A stretch of 64,000 bases of DNA from Paramixta manurensis (GTDB lineage: Bacteria; Pseudomonadota; Gammaproteobacteria; Enterobacterales; Enterobacteriaceae): contig NZ_CP054212.1 in the NCBI RefSeq assembly GCF_013285385.1, forward strand, positions 2,170,001 to 2,234,000, read 5' to 3'. Below the pieces are notes generated by a model, which saw nothing but the letters and a program-made list of their open reading frames with translations, was not told where the DNA came from and searched no databases. Shown here piece after piece: positions 1 through 8,264 of this stretch (position 1 is its first letter; every line of letters begins with the position of its first letter). Position numbers and translations under genes: made by a program.

Positions 1-1088
1 TGCTGTTGTCGATAGTATTCGCCTCCGTAGGTGAACAAGTGAGAAGCAAAACTCTCGGCAAACAGGCGGCTACGGTTTTCCAGTTTTACCCCTTTGGTGG
101 TTTGTTCGCGGTACTGATCGGCGGTTTGGCGCGTATCGGCATTAATTCTGACTTCTGACCAATAAACCGTCGCATCGGCATTAAGCCAGGCGCTATCCGC
201 TGGCGCGAGATGGTAGCCAAACTGTGCATCACGTTGGATGGTTGATCGGTTGGTCATTGTGTTGCTATGGCTATCTGGCTGAACACTTTGTGGGTTCAGC
301 GGTTCTTGCGCCCGGTTATTGTAATAACGCAGGCTACCTTTTAATGATTGCGCCTCATCCAGTTTCCAACTGCCTTTCGCCATCAGATTGTTGATATTTT
401 CGTCATTCGGCGCATCGTCACCGCTGCTTTGCCGTATATCGCCACGATCGCGGGTACTCCAGGAGAGCACGCCATCCAAATTATCTGAGCGCCCAAAGGC
501 GCTGGCGCCAAAGCCAAGGCTATGATCGCCGGTCGCGGCGCTACCGAATACGCGATAACCGCTGGTTTGTCCGGCCTCTAACAGATCGGCGGCATCAACG
601 GTTTCATACGACACCACGCCACCCAATGCGCCGCTGCCATACAGTAAGGCTGACGGGCCGCGCACGACTTCGATGCGTTTGATCAGCGCCGGATCAACAA
701 ATACGCTATTGAGATGCCCGGTGTCCGTGCCCTGGCGAATGCCATCAACCAGCGTTAATACCCCACGGCGATCGTAACCGCGCATTAAAATATCCTGACC
801 GTTGGTGCGCCCGGTACCGTCGAGCGTAATGCCGGGCACGCCACGCAGCATATCCGCCGCCGACGCGGCAGTGGTTGATTGTGGTGAGCCACCGTCCACC
901 ACGGAAACCATCATTGGCGCCTCAAAGGCGCTGCGTTGATTGCCGGTCGCGATAACCGTCATTTGATCGGCAGGGTCAGAAGTCGTACTGGTGTTAGCGG
1001 TAGCAGCCTGCGTATAAACCGGTAGCACGCAAGCAATGGCCAGTGTTAAGCGCGAGAGGCGCAAACCAGCTCCAGGTTGGTAAAACAT
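1..1088 (-). CDS. hemR: TonB-dependent hemin/hemoprotein receptor, 3' part beyond window
   Basis: Outer-membrane receptor that takes up heme with TonB-ExbBD energy. I translated the minus strand from ATG at 1088 and found an open frame running off the window start (about 362 codons). It has a signal peptide (LRLSRLTLAIACVLPVYTQA), a TonB-box-like segment (QMTVIATG), and a plug domain with RGYDRRGVLTLVDGIRQG and VEVVRGPSALLYGSGALGG-type motifs. The sequence resembles Yersinia HemR/HmuR strongly, including the QTTKG-KLENRSRLF stretch. A GGAG ribosome site lies about ten bases upstream. It follows hemP in the same direction and is probably co-transcribed from the Fur-controlled promoter near 1440. 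The beta-barrel C-terminus is outside the window, so exact substrate range (heme, haemoglobin) is not decided here. Confidence 0.9.
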   Translation of the reverse strand, partial: MFYQPGAGLRLSRLTLAIACVLPVYTQAATANTSTTSDPADQMTVIATGNQRSAFEAPMMVSVVDGGSPQSTTAASAADMLRGVPGITLDGTGRTNGQDILMRGYDRRGVLTLVDGIRQGTDTGHLNSVFVDPALIKRIEVVRGPSALLYGSGALGGVVSYETVDAADLLEAGQTSGYRVFGSAATGDHSLGFGASAFGRSDNLDGVLSWSTRDRGDIRQSSGDDAPNDENINNLMAKGSWKLDEAQSLKGSLRYYNNRAQEPLNPQSVQPDSHSNTMTNRSTIQRDAQFGYHLAPADSAWLNADATVYWSEVRINADTRQTADQYREQTTKGVKLENRSRLFAESFASHLFTYGGEYYRQQ

Positions 1089-1228
1089 GAGGTCAACGCT
1101 CCATTATCGTATTGGATTAAGGAGGGCTGGCTGCCTGGGCGGAGTGCCTGGGTGGCTGGCGAAGTTATTGTATTTTACGCGCGAACGAGGCTTCGCAAAG
1201 ATCGCCTGGTTTTACGGTGCGCATAGGT

Positions 1229-1396
1229 TTACTTGGTCAGAATCAGTTTTCCGGCCTGCGTCTGGCGTAGCACGTAATGTTGGCCCTGATGCAGGATAAC
1301 GACACGGCCTTCAGAACCCAGTAACAGTTTGCTGTCTATCTGGCGGAAAGAGGCCGGATGCGTGGCAGCGGCAAGAGGTGCGGGATGCTTGTCCAT
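1229..1396 (-). CDS. hemP: hemin uptake protein HemP
   Basis: A 55-residue protein read directly from the minus strand (starts MDKHPAPLAA, ends AGKLILTK). The C-terminal half carries the HemP family pattern: IDSKLLLGSEGRVVILHQG followed by Y-x-LR-Q-T and KLILTK. E. coli calls the orthologue YdiE and also keeps it next to aroH. Family knowledge: HemP is a small iron-repressed protein encoded with heme receptors; in some bacteria it acts as an activator of receptor expression. Its ATG lies 39 bases downstream of a perfect Fur box and hemR follows after about 140 bases, so hemP-hemR is a likely operon. Confidence 0.9.
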   Translation of the reverse strand: MDKHPAPLAAATHPASFRQIDSKLLLGSEGRVVILHQGQHYVLRQTQAGKLILTK

Positions 1397-1435
1397 AAGA
1401 ATTAACCTGATTGCAAATGTTAATTGTTTTCATAT

Positions 1436-1450
1436 TGATAATCATTATCA
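1436..1450. promoter_or_regulatory. Fur box upstream of hemP-hemR
   Basis: TGATAATCATTATCA matches the 7-1-7 Fur consensus at all 15 positions. It sits just upstream of hemP, so the heme-uptake operon is expected to be repressed by Fe-Fur. Confidence 0.92.
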
Positions 1451-1526
1451 ACAAATGTAACTAAGACGCAAGAATAAAATGCGTTGCAGACGGGAAAAGC
1501 GAAGAGAGTAGGCAGGATGGTGAACC

Positions 1527-1555
1527 GGAGCGCCAGCCGGGATAGCTCGCGCTCC
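1527..1555 (-). terminator. possible hairpin terminator after aroH
   Basis: Inverted repeat GGAGCGC / GCGCTCC with an inner AGC/GCT pairing lies 14 bases past the aroH stop. No T-run follows on either strand, so it may be a Rho-assisted end or only an mRNA-stabilising hairpin. Confidence 0.35.
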
Positions 1556-1568
1556 GTAAATCACGAGG

Positions 1569-2615
1569 TCAGAAACGGCTATCGACGGCATCCGCCAATA
1601 GGGCAAGCACCGCTTCGCTATCATCCCAACCCAGACAGGGGTCGGTAATCGATTGTCCGTAGACCAATGGTTGACCTGCCACCACTTTTTGCGTGCCTTC
1701 CTCAAGGAAGCTTTCAATCATGACGCCGGCAATGGCGGATGCGCCATCGCGAATTTGCTGTGCGACCGATTCGGCAACGTCGCGTTGGCGGCGATGTTGT
1801 TTCAGGCAGTTACCGTGGCTGAAATCGATCACTAATTGCTCTGGCAACCCAAACTCGCGCAGACTCGCCGCCGCAGCAGCGATATCATCGGGATGATAAT
1901 TGGGGGTTTTCCCGCCGCGCATAATAATGTGACCAGAAGGGTTACCGCTGGTCTGGTAAATCGTCATTTGCCCGTATTTATCCGGCGACAAAAACATATG
2001 GCTGGCGCGCGCCGCGCGGATGGCATCTACCGCGATTCGGGTATTACCATCGGTACCGTTTTTAAAGCCAACCGGGCAGGAGAGCGCCGAGGCCATCTCG
2101 CGATGGATTTGGCTTTCAGTGGTACGCGCGCCAATGGCGCCCCAACTGATTAAGTCGGCAATAAACTGACCCACGACCATATCAAGGAATTCCGTCGCGG
2201 TTGGCATCCCGAGAGCGTTAATTTCCAGCAACAGTTTGCGCGCCACATCAAGCCCGTGATTCACACGGAAGCTACCATCTAAATCCGGATCGGAGATCAG
2301 ACCTTTCCAACCAACGACAGTACGCGGCTTTTCGAAGTAGGTGCGCATCACAATTTCCAGCCGGAACTGATAGGTGGTACGCAGCGCATTCAGGCGGCGT
2401 GCATACTCGACCGCCGCCTTAGGATCGTGCAATGAGCACGGCCCGATGACCACCAATAAACGTTTATCTTCGCCAGACAGGATGCGGGCGATACGTTTTC
2501 GTGACGCGGTCACGTTTTCAATGATGGCTGGCGTGATGGGATGTTTTTCCGCTAATTCGGCAGGCGTTATCAGGCTCTCGATGCGCGCGGTCCGCAGTTC
2601 ATCTGTTTTGTTCAT
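1569..2615 (-). CDS. aroH: 3-deoxy-7-phosphoheptulonate synthase, Trp-sensitive type
   Basis: First enzyme of the shikimate pathway: condenses phosphoenolpyruvate and erythrose 4-phosphate to DAHP. 348 residues, the same length as E. coli AroH. Visible family motifs: VVIGPCSLHDP with the metal-ligand Cys at residue 60, RTYFEKPRT and GWKGLI (PEP/E4P binding), DFSHGN with the metal His, MIESFLEEG with the metal Glu, and ITDPCLGW with the metal Asp. The assignment to the Trp isoenzyme rests on overall similarity and on synteny with hemP (ydiE) and ppsR; no TrpR operator of the E. coli type was seen upstream. Lying next to ppsR/ppsA, it neighbours the genes that make its substrate PEP. Confidence 0.9.
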   Translation of the reverse strand: MNKTDELRTARIESLITPAELAEKHPITPAIIENVTASRKRIARILSGEDKRLLVVIGPCSLHDPKAAVEYARRLNALRTTYQFRLEIVMRTYFEKPRTVVGWKGLISDPDLDGSFRVNHGLDVARKLLLEINALGMPTATEFLDMVVGQFIADLISWGAIGARTTESQIHREMASALSCPVGFKNGTDGNTRIAVDAIRAARASHMFLSPDKYGQMTIYQTSGNPSGHIIMRGGKTPNYHPDDIAAAAASLREFGLPEQLVIDFSHGNCLKQHRRQRDVAESVAQQIRDGASAIAGVMIESFLEEGTQKVVAGQPLVYGQSITDPCLGWDDSEAVLALLADAVDSRF

Positions 2616-2661
2616 GGGATTCTCTAAACTGTCTATCTTCGCTGCGGTGGAAGTACCGGGA

Positions 2662-2677
2662 AGTGATGGCGATCACA
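2662..2677. promoter_or_regulatory. CRP-like site between ppsR and aroH
   Basis: AGTGA-TGGCGA-TCACA agrees with the CRP consensus TGTGA-N6-TCACA at nine of ten conserved positions. It lies 47-62 bases upstream of the aroH start, in the 118-base gap after ppsR. Sequence match only; no promoter elements were assigned. Confidence 0.45.
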
Positions 2678-2733
2678 ATAAACCAATCAACGGCAAATTC
2701 AACCCAAACACGCACAAATCAGGGTGATAAAGC

Positions 2734-3567
2734 CTAATACATTCTTCGATTCAGCCCCATAATATCGAGAATTTTCGTCGCAATTTCTTCTACCGAATAA
2801 TTCGTACTGTTGAGGTAGCGGATCTGATTAGTACGGAACAGCGCTTCAACTTCACCGACTTCAAGCCGACACTGGCGCAGCGAAGCGTAACGCGTGTTTT
2901 CAGCGCGCTCCTGACGAATGGCGGCGAGGCGTTCGGGATCGATGGTTAAGCCAAACAGCTTATGTTGGTACGGGCGCAATGCCGGCGGCAGTTTTAGGTT
3001 GTCCATATCATCGGCAATAAAGGGATAGTTGGCGGCCCGCACGCCAAATTGCATTGCCAGATAGAGGCTGGTGGGGGTTTTACCACAGCGTGAAACACCG
3101 AGCAGAATCACCTGTGCCGCGTCTAAACCGCGCAAAGAGATGCCATCATCGTGCGCCAGGGTGTAATCAATCGCGGCGATACGCGCATCATATTTCCCCA
3201 GATTACTGGCGGTCAGACCATGCGCCCGGTGTGCGACCGGCGCGGGTGCCATGCCCAGTTCACTTTGTAATGGGGCGACCAACGCTTGAACAATGTCTTG
3301 GCAGAAACCTTCACTTTGCAAAATGATCTCTCGCACGTCGGGCGTGACGATGGAGAAGAACACCAGTGGTCGTAAGCCGCTTTTCTGATGCAAGGCATTG
3401 ATTTGTGCTTTTACCGCCTGTGCCCGTTGTACATTTTCGACAAACGGTAGGGTGACACTGTTGGTATTAACCGGAAATTGCGACATTACCGCGTGCCCGA
3501 GAACTTCAGCGGTAATGGCGGTACCGTCAGAAATATAAAAAACGCTTCTTTCGCCCGTTACGTCCAT
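2734..3567 (-). CDS. ppsR: PEP synthetase regulatory protein (bifunctional kinase/phosphorylase)
   Basis: 277 residues, identical in length to E. coli PpsR (YdiA, DUF299). The family inactivates PEP synthetase by ADP-dependent phosphorylation of a threonine next to the catalytic histidine and reactivates it by Pi-dependent phosphorolysis. The nucleotide-binding P-loop-like motif GVSRCGKTPTS is clear at about residues 153-163, preceded by QVILL. The gene is divergent from its target ppsA across a 490-base region and lies upstream of aroH on the same strand. Start at ATG 3567 with CAGGAGAT as ribosome site. Confidence 0.93.
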   Translation of the reverse strand: MDVTGERSVFYISDGTAITAEVLGHAVMSQFPVNTNSVTLPFVENVQRAQAVKAQINALHQKSGLRPLVFFSIVTPDVREIILQSEGFCQDIVQALVAPLQSELGMAPAPVAHRAHGLTASNLGKYDARIAAIDYTLAHDDGISLRGLDAAQVILLGVSRCGKTPTSLYLAMQFGVRAANYPFIADDMDNLKLPPALRPYQHKLFGLTIDPERLAAIRQERAENTRYASLRQCRLEVGEVEALFRTNQIRYLNSTNYSVEEIATKILDIMGLNRRMY

Positions 3568-3796
3568 TTTATCTCCTGTAGGGAATGAAGGGGGGTAATG
3601 CTGCCAGATAGCATCAACAAATAACGGTTATACAGAATAAGTTCAATAGACGCGGATTGGCGCACATTTTGAATTGTTTATTTTTAATCAGAATAAACTG
3701 AAAAGTAAGCAGATAACTAAATGAAATGCCGTTTCTTTTTTGTTGACCTTGATTATAGACCTCGCGGCAATATTTCGGCGGACAATTTTGCAGAAT

Positions 3797-3890
3797 ATGT
3801 TGCGCAACGATTATTTGGCTAAAAACGATATTTTTTATTTTTAACGTTATTTTTCAATCTGTTGATAATTTTTGTCATGTTGCGCAACAC
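3797..3890. promoter_or_regulatory. twin palindromes in the ppsR-ppsA intergenic region
   Basis: The 12-mer ATGTTGCGCAAC occurs at 3797-3808 region (palindrome GTTGCGCAAC, 3799-3808) and again exactly 80 bases on (3879-3888). The 490-base gap is otherwise AT-rich and gene-free. Such spaced, CpG-centred palindromes look like operators for a dimeric regulator, but I do not recognise the protein. Confidence 0.5.
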
Positions 3891-3935
3891 GCGGCTTTTG
3901 CGCGGAGTTTTCTTAAAATACCCATTTTTGCGTGC

Positions 3936-3949
3936 TTGAACGATTCACC
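3936..3949 (-). promoter_or_regulatory. Cra (FruR) operator upstream of ppsA
   Basis: On the minus strand GGTGAATCGTTCAA fits the Cra consensus RSTGAAWCSNTHHW at all 14 positions. Cra is known to activate ppsA in E. coli when glycolytic intermediates are low. The site is 109-122 bases upstream of the ppsA start. Confidence 0.82.
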
Positions 3950-4057
3950 ACTTTCTCATTCTCAAATGAATGTGCCAAGCTTAAAGCGCGTTACGCGTTA
4001 TAAGCATGTTTGACCGTTTCCTTGTGACTCACATTAAATCTTAAAAGGATTGTTTCA

Positions 4058-6433
4058 ATGTCCAATAAAGGCGAACTGCCGCTAGTGCTCTGGTACGACC
4101 AGCTCGGCATGAATGATGTTGATCGGGTGGGAGGCAAAAACGCTTCCCTCGGTGAAATGATTACTAATTTGTCCTCATTGGGTGTCTCGGTGCCTAATGG
4201 TTTTGCGACTACCGCAGATGCGTTCAATCAATTTCTCGATCAAAGCGGCGTGAATCAGCGTATCTATGATTTGCTGGACAAGACCGATATTGATGATGTT
4301 GATGAACTGGCGAAAGCCGGTAAGCAAATTCGCCAATGGATTGTGGATACCCCGTTTCAGGCGGCGCTGGAAGAGGCGATTCGCGATGCTTACCAGCAAC
4401 TCTCTGCCGACGATGCGGAAGCATCGTTTGCGGTTCGCTCCTCGGCCACGGCAGAAGATATGCCTGATGCTTCGTTTGCTGGTCAGCAGGAAACCTTTTT
4501 AAATGTACAGGGCGTGGATGCGGTGATGGTGGCGGTGAAACACGTCTACGCCTCGCTGTTTAATGATCGCGCCATCTCTTACCGTGTTCATCAGGGCTAC
4601 GACCATCGCGGCGTCGCGCTTTCCGCCGGGGTTCAGCGGATGGTACGTTCCGATCTGGCTTCATCCGGCGTAATGTTCACCATTGATACCGAATCGGGCT
4701 TTGACCAGGTGGTGTTTATCACCGCGGCATTAGGCTTGGGCGAAATGGTGGTGCAGGGCGCGGTAAACCCGGATGAGTTTTATGTGCATAAACCCACCTT
4801 GCTGGCTAACCGACCGGCGATTGTACGCCGTAACATGGGCTCGAAAAAAATCCGCATGATTTATGCCGATTCGCAAGCGCATGGCGAGCAGGTCACCATT
4901 GAAGACGTGCCGGCGGAGCAGCGCGATCGTTTCTGCTTAACCGATGATGAAGTGCAGGCATTGGCACGCCAGGCGATTGAGATTGAAAAGCACTATAAGC
5001 GCCCAATGGATATTGAATGGGCGAAGGATGGCCATACCGGCAAGTTATTTATTGTGCAGGCCCGTCCGGAAACCGTGCGCTCAAATGGGCAGGTGATGGA
5101 GCGTTATACTCTCCAGGGCAAAGGCGATGTGGTGGTGGAAGGCCGCGCTATTGGTCATCGCATCGGCGCCGGGGAAGTGAAGGTGATCCACGATATTGGT
5201 GAAATGAACCGCATCCAGAAGGGTGACGTGCTGGTAACCGATATGACCGACCCGGATTGGGAACCGATCATGAAGAAAGCGTCAGCGATTGTGACCAACC
5301 GCGGCGGACGCACCTGTCATGCGGCGATTATTGCGCGTGAGTTGGGGATACCGGCGGTGGTCGGATGCGGCGATGCAACCGAACGCCTGAAAGATGGACA
5401 CAAGGTCACCGTCTCTTGCGCCGAAGGCGATACCGGCTACGTGTATAACGATTTGCTGGACTTTGAGGTGAAGAGTTCGCAGATTGATGAAATGCCCGCG
5501 CTGCCGTTAAAAATCATGATGAACGTCGGCAACCCCGATCGTGCTTTTGACTTTGCCTGCTTGCCGAATGAAGGCGTTGGGCTGGCGCGCCTGGAATTTA
5601 TCATCAACCGCATGATTGGCGTGCACCCGAAGGCGCTGCTGGAGTTTGATTCACAAACGCCAGAGTTGCAGCAGCAAATTCGTGAACTGATGAAAGGTTT
5701 CGACGATCCGGTTGAGTTTTATATTGCGCGATTAACCGAAGGTATCGCCACCCTCGGGGCGGCATTTGCGCCAAAACGTGTGATTGTGCGTTTGTCGGAC
5801 TTTAAAACCAATGAATACGCTAACCTGGTTGGTGGCGAGCGTTATGAACCCGAAGAAGAGAATCCGATGCTCGGCTTCCGTGGCGCCGGTCGTTATGTTG
5901 CCGATAGCTTCCGTGATTGTTTCGCCCTGGAGTGTGAGGCGGTGAAGCGGGTGCGTAATGAGATGGGGTTAACCAACGTCGAAATTATGATCCCGTTTGT
6001 ACGCACCGTGGCGCAGGCTAAAGCGGTGGTCGACGAGCTCGCGCGCCAAGGGCTGAAGCGCGGTGAAAACGGACTGAAAGTCATTATGATGTGCGAAATT
6101 CCGTCCAATGCGCTACTGGCGGAACAATTCCTTGAACATTTTGACGGTTTCTCGATTGGGTCGAATGACATGACGCAATTAGCGTTAGGGCTCGATCGCG
6201 ACTCTGGGGTGGTTTCCGAGCTATTCGATGAGCGCAATGATGCCGTCAAAGCGCTACTGTCGATGGCGATCCGCGCCGCGAAGAAACAAGGGAAATACGT
6301 GGGAATTTGTGGTCAAGGGCCTTCAGACCATGAAGATTTCGCCGCGTGGCTGATGGAGGAGGGGATCGATAGCCTTTCCCTGAACCCGGATACCGTAGTG
6401 CAGACGTGGCTGAGTTTGGCCGAAATTAAATAA
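4058..6433 (+). CDS. ppsA: phosphoenolpyruvate synthase
   Basis: Converts pyruvate, ATP and water to PEP, AMP and Pi for gluconeogenesis. 791 residues (E. coli 792). Domain order: N-terminal ATP-grasp-like pyruvate/phosphate dikinase domain (GGKNASLGEMI, SSATAEDMPDASFAGQQETF), central swivelling phosphohistidine domain with GGRTCHAAIIARELG in which the His is residue 421, as in E. coli, and C-terminal PEP-binding barrel (NPMLGFRGAGRY, EIMIPFVRT, GSNDMTQLALGLDRD). The threonine at 419, two residues before the His, is the PpsR target position. AAAGGA ribosome site precedes ATG 4058. Probably Cra-activated. Confidence 0.97.
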   Translation: MSNKGELPLVLWYDQLGMNDVDRVGGKNASLGEMITNLSSLGVSVPNGFATTADAFNQFLDQSGVNQRIYDLLDKTDIDDVDELAKAGKQIRQWIVDTPFQAALEEAIRDAYQQLSADDAEASFAVRSSATAEDMPDASFAGQQETFLNVQGVDAVMVAVKHVYASLFNDRAISYRVHQGYDHRGVALSAGVQRMVRSDLASSGVMFTIDTESGFDQVVFITAALGLGEMVVQGAVNPDEFYVHKPTLLANRPAIVRRNMGSKKIRMIYADSQAHGEQVTIEDVPAEQRDRFCLTDDEVQALARQAIEIEKHYKRPMDIEWAKDGHTGKLFIVQARPETVRSNGQVMERYTLQGKGDVVVEGRAIGHRIGAGEVKVIHDIGEMNRIQKGDVLVTDMTDPDWEPIMKKASAIVTNRGGRTCHAAIIARELGIPAVVGCGDATERLKDGHKVTVSCAEGDTGYVYNDLLDFEVKSSQIDEMPALPLKIMMNVGNPDRAFDFACLPNEGVGLARLEFIINRMIGVHPKALLEFDSQTPELQQQIRELMKGFDDPVEFYIARLTEGIATLGAAFAPKRVIVRLSDFKTNEYANLVGGERYEPEEENPMLGFRGAGRYVADSFRDCFALECEAVKRVRNEMGLTNVEIMIPFVRTVAQAKAVVDELARQGLKRGENGLKVIMMCEIPSNALLAEQFLEHFDGFSIGSNDMTQLALGLDRDSGVVSELFDERNDAVKALLSMAIRAAKKQGKYVGICGQGPSDHEDFAAWLMEEGIDSLSLNPDTVVQTWLSLAEIK

Positions 6434-6447
6434 TTCACCTTATACAG

Positions 6448-6474
6448 CAGGGCGCGACACACCGCGCCCTGTTT
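6448..6474 (+). terminator. terminator of ppsA
   Basis: CAGGGCGCG / CGCGCCCTG, a 9-bp stem with a six-base loop, followed by GTTTGC. It begins 14 bases after the ppsA stop. The T-run is short. Confidence 0.65.
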
Positions 6475-6545
6475 GCATCCGCGATACCGTAATCCAATCC
6501 TTGTCATCCCGGACTTTTCGTCGCCGACTACGCCATCCACCAGAC

Positions 6546-6652
6546 AAAAAAAAAGCCCATCACATGGGATGGGCAAAGACTACACACAGCAATTCTTCAC
6601 TTTACTCAGGGGGAAAAGGTTGTTTTAAAATCAGGGGGTTGATCTCAAACAT
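6546..6652 (-). ncRNA. rprA: small regulatory RNA RprA
   Basis: Recognised by sequence: the minus strand carries CCCCTGAGTAAAGTGAAG, then AATTGCTGTGTGTAGTC, then TTTGCCCATC and a GATGGGC terminator hairpin with T9, nearly identical to the 3' two thirds of E. coli RprA. Length of about 107 nt matches the E. coli RNA (about 106). The 5' part differs in sequence but still forms a hairpin: GTTTGAGATCA pairs with TGATTTTAAAAC (one bulge, two G-T pairs) around an ACCCCC loop. RprA is an Hfq-dependent RNA that activates rpoS translation and is induced by the Rcs envelope-stress system. In E. coli it also lies beside ydiK. The 5' end is inferred from the promoter. Confidence 0.92.
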
Positions 6653-6659
6653 GTGCTTC

Positions 6660-6702
6660 ATACTATTCAGCTATCTTAAGGACGTCTTTAAGAATCCTCT
6701 TA
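6660..6702 (-). promoter_or_regulatory. rprA promoter with RcsB box
   Basis: Minus-strand -10 hexamer TAGTAT (6660-6665) lies eight to ten bases from the predicted RNA start. The -35 position is poor, but TAAGAATCCTCTTA (6689-6702), a near-perfect RcsB box (TAAGAAT-N2-TCTTA), sits just upstream of it, as expected for an activator-dependent promoter. Confidence 0.8.
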
Positions 6703-6867
6703 TTAGTTTAAAGTCGGTAATCTTTTGTGACAGCCGAAGCAGAATAATAACGGTGAAACTGTCTTTAAAATAATCGATAAATGGCGTAATCGGCTGTGAG
6801 TCACCGAAAGAAGAGGTTACTGGTAAAAAAAATTAATGGAATTTTTTGCAGAAGTGACAGAGTGATT

Positions 6868-6899
6868 TTTACCGGCCTGCGAGGCCGCAGACCGGTAAA
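6868..6899. other. stem-loop downstream of ydiK
   Basis: TTTACCGG / CCGGTAAA plus inner TGCG / CGCA form a 12-bp interrupted stem seven bases past the ydiK stop. There is no T-run after it on either strand; it may end or protect the ydiK transcript. Confidence 0.35.
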
Positions 6900-6905
6900 C
6901 CTGGA

Positions 6906-8033
6906 TTAATGCGATTGCTTTTCCGCTACGACGTGTTCCGCAGCGTCAAGTTCCTCGACCACCTCTTCCGGATCTTCATCCGGTGCCGGAGCTTCGTGGA
7001 CCCATACCGAAACCAGACGGTAGGAGACGGCAAGCACCACCGGGCCGATAAACAGACCAATCATCCCGAATGCAATGAGGCCGCCAATAACGCCGGACAG
7101 TATCAATATCATCGGCAAATCGGCACCCATACGAATGAGCATTGGGCGTAGTACGTTATCCAGCGTTCCGACCACGCAACTCCAAATCAGCAGCACCGTG
7201 CCCCAGGTTGTATCACCGCTCCAGTAGAGCCAGATAATCGCCGGAACCAGCACCAACAGCGGACCGAGTTGCGCCAGACAGCATAAAATCATCAGCACGG
7301 TTAACAGCGTGGCGTAAGGAATACCGGAAATGGCCAGGCCGATTCCGCCCAGAACGCCCTGAACCAACGCGGTAACCACCACACCTAATGCGACGGCGCG
7401 AATCGCTTGCCCCGCCAGTAGAACGGCCGCATCGCCACGTCGTGAGGCTAACCGATAGGCAAAATGGCGGATACCGTTGCCAACCTGCTCACCGCGCCAG
7501 TAGAGCAGCACGCTAAATAACAACATCAAGCCAAGATGCATTAAAAAGCGACCAAAATGTCCGGCCTGTGCAACAAAAAAGCCCGTTGTGCGACCCACAT
7601 ACGGTTGTACTTTGCTCATCAGCGCCGCACCGCCGCCGGCCACCAGTTTATGGTAGCTGGCATAGGCCTTTTCGCCGATCATTGGAATATCGTTCAGCCA
7701 GGTTAACTGCGGCAACTGCATATGACCAGAGGTCACCCAAGCGATAACCGGTGCGCTGTTTTCCAGCAGGCTATTAACCAGCAGTGCGATGGGGATGATG
7801 AACAGTAACAGCAGTATCAGCGTCATGGCGATCACCGCCAACGAACGGCGCCCCCATAGCCATGACTGGAGTTTGATCATCAACGGCCAAGTGGCAATTA
7901 CCACCATACTGGCCCAGGCAAAACCGAGGATAAACGGTTGAACCACCCAAAAACACGCGACAATCATGATGGTGATGAACATCAGAGAGAAAAGCATTTG
8001 TGGTAAGTCCATACCACGTTGCAGGTTTTTCAT
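6906..8033 (-). CDS. ydiK: AI-2E family inner-membrane protein YdiK
   Basis: 375 residues (E. coli 370). Polytopic membrane protein of the AI-2E/PerM transporter family: hydrophobic segments near residues 13-65 (two to three helices), a soluble-like stretch, then helices from about 155 to 345. Family motifs include YWRGEQVGNGIRHFAYRL, QAIRAVALGVVVTALVQ and the GGLIAFGMIGLFIGPVVLA segment. The true substrate of YdiK is not established; family membership does not prove AI-2 export. Divergent from ydiJ with a 231-base shared upstream region, and followed by rprA. Confidence 0.9.
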   Translation of the reverse strand: MKNLQRGMDLPQMLFSLMFITIMIVACFWVVQPFILGFAWASMVVIATWPLMIKLQSWLWGRRSLAVIAMTLILLLLFIIPIALLVNSLLENSAPVIAWVTSGHMQLPQLTWLNDIPMIGEKAYASYHKLVAGGGAALMSKVQPYVGRTTGFFVAQAGHFGRFLMHLGLMLLFSVLLYWRGEQVGNGIRHFAYRLASRRGDAAVLLAGQAIRAVALGVVVTALVQGVLGGIGLAISGIPYATLLTVLMILCCLAQLGPLLVLVPAIIWLYWSGDTTWGTVLLIWSCVVGTLDNVLRPMLIRMGADLPMILILSGVIGGLIAFGMIGLFIGPVVLAVSYRLVSVWVHEAPAPDEDPEEVVEELDAAEHVVAEKQSH

Positions 8034-8264
8034 ACGAAAATTGATACCTCAAATTATTCCTTCATGGTGCATACCTGTAGACGCAAGCCTACTTTACTAA
8101 TAATGATGCATTTATCACTTTTACGACAGTAGTCGCACGCAGAAACGAAAAAACCACCGTCCGCTTAGGTGAAATACGGCAGGAAATAAAAAAATGTGAT
8201 ACAACGAGTTAGTCACTAAAAACAGCAACTGCAAACGATTCACACAACATTTGGTCACCCGATA

